21,118 nt of DNA from Phaeoceros laevis. Its lineage: Eukaryota; Anthocerotophyta; Anthocerotopsida; Notothyladales. The notes under the pieces are model-generated. The model searched no databases, had not been told where the DNA came from, and was given only the letters and a program-made list of their open reading frames with translations. The position numbers and the translations under genes were made by a program. How positions within the stretch are numbered: position 1 is the first letter of the stretch; the number at the start of each line of letters is the position of its first letter. Below, one piece after another: positions 1-8,031 of the stretch. The stretch lies in NCBI GenBank assembly GCA_049999765.1, contig JBNGIQ010009287.1, positions 1 through 21,118 on the forward strand. The letters are read 5' to 3'.

Positions 1-3000
1 AGATCTGTATTCATCAGCTATGTCAAAGATGTGAGTGCTCAGAAGGTCCTGTTAGGAGACAACAGCCAGCTGGAAATACGAGGAGTAGGGGAGGTTAATT
101 TGAGCCTCAAAAATGGTGAAGTACTAACACTGAGGAATGTATTACATGTTCCGTCCATCACCAAGAACTTACTCTATGTGCATCAGCTTACTAAAGACAT
201 GAGTGCTGAAGTTGTGTTCAAGAAGTCCATGTGCTTCATTAAGCAGTCGGGGAGAACAGTTGCTGTTGGCAGATTGACGCATGACCTGTTTCTCTTGGAT
301 GCACACAGTGTGGCTGCTCCATCTNNNNNNNNNNNNNNNNNNNNNNNNNNNNNNNNNNNNNNNNNNNNNNNNNNNNNNNNNNNNNNNNNNNNNNNNNNNN
401 NNNNNNNNNNNNNNNNNNNNNNNNGAGGCGGTACACGAGCAACAGGGTTGCTGCAGCTAGTGCATGCTGACGTGTGTGGACCTGTCTCCAAGGATTCTTT
501 CGGTGGTGGCAAGTACTTCTTGTCCTTCATCGATGATTACAGCCGTTATGTCCATGTGTACGTGCTGAAGAAGAAGAGTGATGCCTTTGAAAGTTTCAAA
601 CATTACCAAGCACTCGTAGAAAGGCAGCTGGGAGTGAAGCTCCTTTGTCTTCGGACTGACAATGGTGGAGAATTTGATTCCGACGCCTTTAATGCATACT
701 GTGAATCTCTCGGCATTGCCAGACAGTTCACAGTGCCTTACAGCTCCTCTCAGAACGGTGTTGCTGAGAGATGGAACATGTCTTCACAAGACATAACAAG
801 AGCGTTGTTAAAACAGGCAAACTTGTCCATGGCTTACTGGGGAGAGGCCGTGAGTATAGCAGCCTACCTTCACAATCGACTTCCATCGAGTGCTGTCCAT
901 GGGAGGACCCCCTATGAGTTGTGGTGTGGCAAGATGCCGTCAATACAGCACCTTCGGGTCTTTGGAGCTCCAGCCTACGCCCATGTTCCTAAGAAAAGAC
1001 GCGAGCATGCCAAGTTGTCAGACAGAGCCGTGAAAAGGGTGTTCATTGGCTATACAGATGGCATTAAAGCTTACAAGCTTTTTGATCCGGCAACTCGTCA
1101 GGTGGAGTATGCTAGGAGTGTTGTTTTTGATGAAGCTGCACTGCTGAAGATGCCTGCACGCGTTGACAGTGGTGCTCCCCCTGCTCAAGGGGAGGACACG
1201 GCAGTTAGTGACGAAACCGAAACCATCGAGATGGCCATGGAGTTACTTGTGGAGCCTACTATGTTTGATCAGTCGGAGCACAGCACGTCACATGATGATG
1301 AGGCATCTTATGAACTAAATGAACCTGTCATGCCTGATGAGAAACCAGAACCTGACTCAGCTGAGCCAGAGCTACTGCATCCAGAACCTGCTGAGGTGGT
1401 TGTCCCTGTCGAGGATGCATCGGCATCAGCTGCACCTGTACCACGTTCGTCAGGACGAGTGCGTTTTACACCTACCCCATATCTGCCGGAGCAGTGGACA
1501 GGTAGGTACAGTCGTACAAACTTTAGCACAGGTGCAGTAGACAGTTTACCTCCAGTGGGGGAACCTGATGAGGAGCAAGAGCTGTCAGATGGCGATGATG
1601 ATTCACCAGTCCTGGCTTCCTTACTGGCGACTATGCAAACTGGTCATCTTGATCACATGTTGACGGAAGCACAAGTTCACGCTGTGGCAGCTGCTAACTC
1701 CAATCCTGCTGATCCTTTGACAATGCGAGAGGCCTATGAAGGTCCAGATGGAGCAGCCTGGAGGAAGGCGGTGGAGGATGAGTATGGATCGATTATCAAA
1801 AATGGTACCTGGACCCTGCAAGAGTTGCCAAAAAGGGAGGCGTGCCATTAGTAATAAATGGGTGTTTAAAACTAAGTACAATGCAGACGGTAGCATAGAG
1901 AGATACAAGGCTAGACTTGTTGTTAGGGGTTTTTCACAGACAGAAGGCGAAGATTACTTCGAGACGTTCGCACCTGTGGTTAAATTTCCTACACTGCGCC
2001 TTGTGCTTGCCCTTGCAGCACATGAAGATCTGGACTTAGAGCAAATGGATGTACGTACTGCATTTCTTAATGGTGAGCTTGATGAAGAGATATACATGTC
2101 CCAGCCTGAGGGATATGTGAAGAAGGGCAGCGAACACCTTGTTTGCAGGCTGCACAAGACGCTTTATGGCCTGAAACAAAGTCCACGGGCATGGCATAAT
2201 AGGTTAGATGCTTTTCTTATGAAGTGTGGATTCAAGAAAGCCACAGCTGACGGCAACCTATACATTCTCAAGCGGAAGGGTGCTTACATTCTGCTGCTAG
2301 TATATGTTGATGATCTTGTTATAGCTGCAACTCCTGGACCCACCAGCTTGCTGCCCACGGTGAAGAATCTTCTTAAGTCAGAGTTCGAGATGTCGGATCT
2401 CGGTTCGCTTAAATGGTGCCTAGGAGTTGAGATCATCCGGAACAGGAAGAAAAGAAAGCTGAAACTGTCCCAGAGGAAATATATAAACGACATGCTGACA
2501 AGGTTTAACCTGCTGGAGGCACATGGTTCGAACACTCTTTGGCGACAGGTGTGAAGCTGACCAAGGATCAGGCAGCAGCTAGTGTTGCAGAAAAGCTGGA
2601 GATGCACAAAGTTCCCTACAAGGCAGCAGTTGGTACACTCATCTACCTGACCTGCTTAACACGAGTGGACATAGCATTTCCAGTCCACTTGGTGTCGCAG
2701 TTCCTCGCTGCCTATGGCAGGGATCATTGGACGCAGGTGAAACGAGTGATGAGGTACCTGAAGCTCACAGCTGATTACTGCATCACATATAGAGTTAGCA
2801 ATGGAAAGATACTTGAGTTGCATGGCTACTGCGACAACGATTGGGCAGCAGACCCAGATAGTCAAAAGTCAGTTGCAGCTTACGTGTTTATGCTTGCTGG
2901 AGGGCCTATTTCCTGGTCATGTAAAAAGAATGCAAGCATCTGCCTTTCAAGTACAGAGGCAGAATACAAAACTCTTACAGTTGCTGCCAAGGAGGCAGTG

Positions 3001-3300
3001 TAGGATCGTAGATGCCTGGATGACGTAGGGCAAAGGCAGATGGAGGCTACGAAGCTGTTCTGTGACAACCAAGGAGCCATAGCGTTAGCCAACAACCCAG
3101 TATTTCATTCAAGGACTAAACACATAGAAGTACACCATCATTTCGTGAGAGATGTGGTGGCCAGGGGTGAAATCCAGCTGCACTATATTAACACGTCTGA
3201 AAATCCAGCTGACATCCTGACGAAGGCCTTGCCGGCGGAGCAACACATGAAGCACTGCACCAAGCTTGGCCTCGTGCCTGTAGAAGACAGCTTAGATTAG
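1..3300 (+). pseudogene. pol: Copia pol polyprotein (protease end, integrase, RT, RNase H), disrupted
   Basis: The frame is open from base 1, so the start is outside the window. The first about 100 residues match the end of the E2 protease region. Integrase follows the gap: catalytic Asp at 469-471, Asp at 658-660 (TDNGGEF) and Glu at 766-768 (NGVAER), giving D-x35-E for the last pair. An acidic linker covers about 1180-1700. RT starts near 1720, with YVDD at 2303-2314 intact. RNase H follows with Asp (DNDW), Glu (SSTEAEY) and Asp (CDNQGAI) all kept. Damage: an apparent extra A in the A run at 1830-1834 (frame 1 to 2), a one-base loss near 2535-2540 (back to frame 1), and TAG at 3001-3003 where E2 has Trp. 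The open pieces are 1-1851, 1736-2554, 2539-3003 and 3004-3300. The product would integrate and copy the element; this copy cannot make it whole. Confidence 0.92.
325..424. other. Assembly gap of exactly 100 N
   Basis: One hundred unknown bases interrupt pol between the protease and integrase core. In E2 the matching stretch is about 207 nt (17338-17544) and encodes the GAG-pre-integrase zinc-binding region. The gap is therefore probably a fixed-size placeholder hiding about 207 nt. The frame happens to stay in register across the N run. Confidence 0.97.
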
Positions 3301-3421
3301 CTTGCTGATTAGCTTAGACTGAATGCATGCATAGACTTGGTTGCCATTGAGTCAGAACATACCTGGTCGATGTCAGTCTCGTGAGTCTATGTGCATTTCA
3401 GGTACTGCAAGAGACAGCAAG

Positions 3422-3435
3422 CACACACACACACA
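3422..3435. repeat. (CA)7 microsatellite
   Basis: Seven uninterrupted CA units lie between the pol stop and the end of the antisense ORF of E1. E2 shows no such run at the matching place. Confidence 0.9.
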
Positions 3436-3447
3436 ACGTAGGTTAGG

Positions 3448-3882
3448 TCACAGCTGCATGGCACCTAAAGTTGGACGAAGGCAGGCAGTCGGCTTACTGT
3501 AATGACTGGTGAAGGTAGCAGGCGCGCAGCAGGAGACTGTGGTGCGCACAAATCGTAAACCAGTGCGGCGACAGAAGAAAGAAGCCGGAGCCCAATTCAC
3601 TCCTCTGCAGGTGAGCGTGCAGCCATGGCGAGGGTGACCAGCAGGAAGTAGCTTCCTCCGCTCCATAGACAAGTACTCGCAGTCGGGATAAGACAGGTGA
3701 TTGTCTACCCAGGCAGCAGCGGCAGCTTCCTTGATCACTTCAGCGTGAGAAAAGTCCCTGGCGACTTCAATTCTGGCAGTCAGATGTTCAACTTGGCGTA
3801 GCAAGGCGCCGCTACATATGTGCACACATCTGATGAGGTCGGAGAGGAAGCGGATCAGCGGCAGCAGCCTGGCGATCATCAT
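3448..3882 (-). CDS. Conserved antisense ORF of copia E1, unknown function
   Basis: A 144-codon ORF on the strand opposite to pol, between the pol stop and the LTR. It runs from ATG (3880-3882) to TGA (3448-3450). The N-terminus is hydrophobic and Leu/Ile-rich (about residues 1-28, possibly a membrane anchor). A core follows with ARDFS, an Ala-rich stretch, W-x-DN-x-LS, LS-x-ERR, and a Cys-rich part C-x3-C-x11-C containing NWAPA and ending in GLR. The antisense ORF of E2 shares this core at about 50% identity by my hand alignment, in the same place and orientation. In conserved residues the codons often differ silently, for example Arg cga/agg, Leu tta/ctc and Cys tgt/tgc. I do not recognise the family. 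Expression would need antisense transcription from or near the 3' LTR, which starts 81 bp upstream of the ATG. Antisense extra ORFs are known in some plant LTR elements. It could also be a captured host gene. Confidence 0.72.
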   Translation of the reverse strand: MMIARLLPLIRFLSDLIRCVHICSGALLRQVEHLTARIEVARDFSHAEVIKEAAAAAWVDNHLSYPDCEYLSMERRKLLPAGHPRHGCTLTCRGVNWAPASFFCRRTGLRFVRTTVSCCAPATFTSHYSKPTACLRPTLGAMQL

Positions 3883-3954
3883 CGCTGCCGGAAGCGAGTA
3901 GGCGGAGCGTAATCGAAGAGCGAAAGATGCAAAGTGTCGGCCGGAAGCAACGTC

Positions 3955-3963
3955 GAGTGGGGG
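3955..3963 (+). other. Polypurine tract of E1
   Basis: GAGTGGGGG lies directly before the TGTT that opens the LTR. This is the expected place for the primer of plus-strand cDNA synthesis. One T interrupts the purines. Confidence 0.7.
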
Positions 3964-4221
3964 TGTTGGGAATAGCCCTAACCCATGCTAGGGTTTAGGA
4001 TGGTGTTTCGATACACCTCAACTTACACGACGTAGCTTCTAGGTTATAGTTAGTTTAGTTATATAGTTAGTTGGGTGACGGTTACAACCGTCACCCATCC
4101 CGTGGCTATGTAGCCAACACGGACCTTTGCTTTCCTTTGCTTTCTTGTACACTCGTACCCTTCTTGCAATGCTAAGCTCTCCTACGCTAAGACGTCTACT
4201 GCTACATTAGCATTTGAAACA
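3964..4221 (+). repeat. 3' LTR of copia E1 (258 bp)
   Basis: The segment starts TGTTGGG right after the polypurine tract and ends GAAACA, giving TGTT/AACA terminal inverted repeats. Inside are a TATA-like TTATATAG near 4058 and a perfect inverted repeat at 4073-4096. Downstream is a pyrimidine-rich stretch near 4130-4150 (two CTTTGCTTTC-like blocks), as often seen in R-U5. The right edge is confirmed because a LINE reading frame begins at 4222. The partner 5' LTR is outside the window, so LTR age cannot be measured here. Confidence 0.85.
4073..4096. promoter_or_regulatory. Perfect 11-bp inverted repeat in the E1 LTR
   Basis: Arm GGGTGACGGTT, two central bases AC, then arm AACCGTCACCC. It lies just downstream of the TATA-like motif. 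It could be a palindromic factor-binding site (the core TGACG resembles bZIP/TGA-type elements) or a hairpin in the LTR transcript. The function is inferred; the symmetry is seen directly. Confidence 0.55.
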
Positions 4222-6443
4222 GGGTCCAGGATGTATAAGACGCTGAAGCAGCGACACAAACACCTCTGTCGGGCTAAAAAACGAGCTTTTCAGCAGAAGA
4301 AGGATGAGGCCGTCATGGAAATGCTTCAGAGAAAACCGAAGAGCTTTTGGAACATTGTCAGGGCCACAAGACCACACCTAGCTATCACAGAAGTGGCAGT
4401 ATGGAGAGCGTATGGGGAGCACCTCTACAATTCTGTGCAACCACAACATGTCATGCCAACCAGACTGAGACCCACGGATGGCACGGATTATTTTGATAAG
4501 GATCTGGTCGAGGAGGCAATACGCAGCTTGAAGAGAGGGAAATCAAATGACGAAGAAGGGCTGAGTGCTGAGATATTCAAGATCCTGCAGAATACATCAC
4601 TAGTTGAAGTGATGGCCAAACTGTTCAACAAGATTGCTACAGATGGCCAGCTGCCACCAGCATGGGGGAAGAGTGTTTCTGTACCACTGCACAAGAGAGG
4701 AGACACGTTGTTAACAGACAACTATCGTACAATTATGATCAGTATATTTCATAAGGTAATGTCCAAGTGCATGGAGATCAAGCTCAGGGGACTCAAAATT
4801 CAGAAACCAAACACACCCAGGCAGGTTTTTGGCGGAAGTTCAGCTGTACAGATCATATCTTCCTCCTTCGGGTTGTCATTGAATCCATGAAGCTCAGGGG
4901 GAAAACATTACACTGCTACTTCATAGATTTCTCGAAAGCGTTTGACATCATTCCGAGAGCACTTCTATGGGACACACTAGACGACCTGAAGGTGCCCACG
5001 GGGATGATTAGAGTGATACAGATTTTGTACCAGACGTGCATGGTTAAGATGCAGGTGCAGGATGAATTCACCACAAGCTTTAGATCCACGGCAGGAGTAA
5101 AACAAGGATGCCCCCTAAGTCCCTTGCTTTTCTGTCTTTACATTCAATCCTTGCAAGAAAGGTTGGATGCAGACCCGGGTTGCAAACCTTTTTCAGGGCT
5201 GCAGCTGACAAGGATCAGCTGCCTCATGTTCGCGGATGATGTGGTCTTGATATCTACCAGGAAGGTAGGGCTTCAGAGGCAGCTTGACATTCTTCACGGC
5301 TTCTGCAAGGAAAAATACCTGACTGTTAGTATGGAGAAGACGAAATCTATGTCCTTTGCATGCAAAAGCGCCATGGGAAAACACTGGATTCCCTTTAGGT
5401 ATGGCAACATACTTATCCGTCCAACTACACATTGTAAGTATCTCGGAGTAGATTTCTATACCAACCTGCCATTCAGGACTGCAAGGAAAGATAAGCTCAA
5501 GAAAGCAACTGCAATGATGTGGGCCATGCAAGGATTGCTGGTAGATAGGTATGTATCAAATACGTCAGCGGTTATGAGGGTGTGGAAAGCCTGTGTAGTC
5601 ACGAAAGCACTGTACGGAGTTGAAGTCTGGGGACCTAGCTGCATGGAGAGCAATTGGGAGGAGCTCAATAAGTTACATATGGTCTTTTTCAGACAACACC
5701 TTGGGGTTAGGCAACAAACTTGCAAGGCGAATGTTCTGGCTGAATTGAGGGAGTTCCCTCTGGAAATCGAAGCACTGAAGAGGACAGCCCGCTTCATGCT
5801 GAGGATCCTGAAAATGAAACCTTATAGATTACCCAGACAGGCAGCTATTCTGGCTATACAAACACAGAATGAGACTAAAAAAGGATGGATGCAAGCAGTA
5901 GAGAACTGGATGGCAAAGTGGGGGATAACGGGAGAAGACCTGAGCATAAGAGGACTGGAGGTGCTACAGGATGGGTCCATTCAGAGAGCTTTCCTGAATG
6001 TTGTCTGGGACGAGGACTCACTATCTCCAGACATGAGACACTACCGACTACACATGCGCACAGGACCGAAGTACAGTAGAGCTACGTACCTGACAGGCAC
6101 CTTTCCGAGGAGATACCTTATTGAGCTAGCTCGCATTCGTCTGAGATCACACAACATGAGTGTTGTTGCTGACAGAGGACTCAAGCCGAGGGAAGAGAGA
6201 CTGTGTCAACGATGTGCAAAAGGAGAAGTGGATGACGAAGCCCATCTCCTGCTTTCTTGCCCAGCTGTAGAAGATATTCGCCAACGTTTTCCAGAGCTTG
6301 TCCACTCAGCACAAAACCTGTAGCAACTGATGGCAGTTAATGACCAACTCCAGCTTGGCAAGTATGTGACACACATTGCGGCAAGGCTACGGGAGTTGAA
6401 GGAGCAAGAAGCGCTGCGAGAACATGTAAGGGCGCCACGATGA
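4222..6443 (+). mobile_element. LINE-A, non-LTR retrotransposon, 5' part missing
   Basis: This is the RT-containing 3' part of a LINE on the + strand. Its frame is open from the exact right edge of the E1 LTR, and its first residues align with the middle of LINE-B ORF2, just after the endonuclease. The 5' half was therefore probably separated by the E1 insertion and should lie left of E1, outside the window. The 3' limit is given as the coding end; I see no poly-A tail near 6443, and the 3' UTR may run further. Confidence 0.85.
4222..6443 (+). pseudogene. LINE-A ORF2 fragment: reverse transcriptase and C-terminal CCHC
   Basis: Encodes the RT that would copy LINE RNA at a nicked target. Frame 1 (4222-4890) holds the region before the RT and its first blocks (VPLHKRGD, then NYR). 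A frameshift between about 4767 and 4830 moves to frame 3. Frame 3 then gives QAGFW, motif A FIDFSKAFD, motif B GVKQGCPLSP, and motif C FADD at 5229-5240, all intact. The C-terminus has C-x2-C-x9-H-x4-C (LCQRC...HLLLSC), the zinc-finger-like end common in LINE ORF2. A TAG at 6321-6323 is probably premature: the same frame continues with a plausible protein (LGKYVTHIAARLRELKEQ) to TGA at 6441-6443. Frame-1 and frame-3 pieces overlap by about 120 nt. Identity to LINE-B is modest, so they are different families. Confidence 0.88.
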
Positions 6444-7672
6444 GGAGGTTACCTGCGAGGAAAAGTGTACAACCAGTGGAACCCGATTAGTCTTAGGCAG
6501 AGTATGAATTCACTCCAAGAGAGGAACTTCGGGAATAGAAGGGACGATTTATTTATGCTTAACAGGAGAACACCCACTCTGTCCCATTCAATTCCTCATC
6601 GTCACAACATCAAGACCGAGCACCAACTATTCTTAGGCTGCAGGCCACGATCTAACCATAGACATACGCATACCAAAGACCCAAGGTCTGGAAAGCCAGT
6701 ACTGTGTTTTGTTGGAGGCGAGGAAGGGCCACATCGGAAGCCGTGGAGGCTCTCATCGGTAGATTTACGCAGAGCTTTTGGGGAAGGAAAACAGTCGCGG
6801 TGCAGCAAGACAAGTGACGAACCCTGTGTTTATCTCTATCCTTTGGTATCATAACACGACACGTGGTTACCTCCTGCAAGAGACTGACCGCGGATATGAA
6901 CCAACCAGCATACGAGCCGCTGACGAGGGACGGGCTCATGCGCTTTCGGAGGACAGGGGGGGTTTTTTAGGGGACGAACAGGGTAGAGACATGGCGCGTG
7001 CGCAATGTCTTGTGCACGCGCAATGTTTTGTGAGCAACAACGACGCACAGAATATTGATCGGATGGGCGTTCCACCAAATGACCACTACAATGTCAGGAA
7101 GCTGCGTTCGAAGAGTGAAGACAGACCTGCAAAACTGAAGCGGTACCGAGCACCTGCCTGGTGGACATGCGTAGGAAATGTGGCGAGACGGAACGTGCAC
7201 ACCGGGGGTTGGGCAACATAGCCGCAAAGGAAGTGGTGAAATGGACAGGGCGTACAGTCGAGCATACAGAGCAAAGACCAGGGTGCGGCCAGGATGAGCA
7301 CTGTATGGACAATGTAGCAGGCGGACCAAACCCTTGGGAGATTGCCACTTTTCACTACTTTCGGAGGATATGACCAAGAACTGCTGTCGCGCAAGAGGCA
7401 AGGGAGCTACGCTCATGGATAGCAAAACAGCATCTGCTGGATGGCCCAATAGTACGAGGACTGATGTACATAGGAATGAACAGTAGAGAACGACAGTAGA
7501 GGCTAACAAGGCACTTGCAGCAGCCAGCATCCAGACAGAAGTGAAAGAAGGCAGTGTGGAAGGAAGTAGATTTGCATTCATTTAGTTTCATGACGAATGT
7601 TCAGACAAAGAGGGAATGTGGAGGGGACAGGCACGAGGGTGGAAACCTCTGAGACACCCTGGCAGGACACTT
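6444..7672. other. No recognisable gene; possible LINE-A 3' UTR and intergenic DNA
   Basis: Several open frames of 60-200 codons exist on both strands, but none shows a known motif, and overlapping frames are equally open. A G-rich run (GGGGGGG then TTTTTT) sits at about 6956-6968. A 15-bp direct repeat with one mismatch (GCGCAATGtCTTGTG type) lies at 7000-7014 and 7018-7032. I see no convincing promoter, RNA gene or element end. Confidence 0.5.
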
Positions 7673-7744
7673 GGAAAACGCAAGATGCCAGGTTATGCCA
7701 GCAGCTCTCAGCTCCCTGGAATAACTTGGCATCCTGCACTCTCC
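7673..7744. repeat. Imperfect foldback (about 30-bp arms)
   Basis: The left arm from 7673 (GGAAAACGCAAGATGCCAGG...) pairs with the right arm ending at 7744 around a short loop near 7703-7712. About 23 of 29 arm positions match. Five of the six mismatches are transitions, and several would be G-U wobbles in - strand RNA. It could be a decayed MITE-like foldback, a small-RNA precursor or a chance palindrome. Confidence 0.5.
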
Positions 7745-7859
7745 AGATGTCGCATGGAACGCAGGGCAGGCATCTCCAGCAACTCTACCTCTACCAAAGT
7801 TCGTAGGAAACCACAGAAAGGATCCTTTTGCCCACGGATCTGAACACACCAGATATGGC

Positions 7860-7940
7860 TACCGTTACCACTCCACATACGACCACTACAAAACGGTTGG
7901 CAGTACTACCGCTACTACTCTAGATACGACCACTAGAAAA
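7860..7940. repeat. Two imperfect 34-bp direct repeats
   Basis: Copies at 7860-7893 and 7907-7940 share TACCG, TA and ATACGACCACTA followed by AAAA. They differ at about six positions and their starts are 47 bp apart. They lie just beyond the 3' end of LINE-B (which reads on the - strand) and could be part of its 3' UTR. Confidence 0.6.
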
Positions 7941-7958
7941 TAGTTTTGGAATTTCAAG

Positions 7959-8031
7959 GGCAGTAATGTGAAGAGTTCTTCACAACTGCCAGCTAATGAG
8001 AAGGATAGTCTCCGGACTATGCTTCACATTA
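7959..8031 (-). other. Stem-loop cluster at the LINE-B 3' end
   Basis: Three nested pairings are visible: GGCAGT/ACTGCC around GTGAAGA/TCTTCAC (7959-7990); ATAGTC-TCCG-GACTAT (8005-8020); and a 10-bp long-range pair TAATGTGAAG (7964-7973) with CTTCACATTA (8022-8031). The long-range pair and the first hairpin share bases, so they would be alternative folds. The position directly after the last in-frame stop of LINE-B ORF2 suggests a 3' UTR structure. Several LINE families use a 3' stem-loop for RT recognition; here that role is inferred. Confidence 0.45.

Larger units (their letters stand above)
1..4221 (+). mobile_element. Ty1/copia LTR retrotransposon E1, 5'-truncated by the window
   Basis: The domain order protease remnant, integrase, RT, RNase H is the copia (Pseudoviridae-type) order. 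It is followed by a non-coding or antisense segment, a G-rich polypurine tract and an LTR with TGTT...AACA ends. The 5' LTR, gag and the protease active site lie left of the window. Coding damage is light: two single-base frameshifts and one nonsense codon, so the copy is inactive but younger than E2. By eye the pol protein is roughly two-thirds identical to that of E2, so the two are related but distinct families. The LTR abuts an open LINE-A reading frame, which suggests insertion into that LINE. Confidence 0.93.

Noticed and set aside
1826-1838. The A-run frameshift in E1 RT as a programmed frameshift
   Set aside because: It lies inside the RT domain, not at a gag-pol border, and E2 has no shift there; a one-base insertion in a homopolymer is enough.
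6465-7849. Several 60-200-codon open frames on both strands
   Set aside because: They show no motif, overlap one another, and none extends across the region; no coding signal separates one from another.
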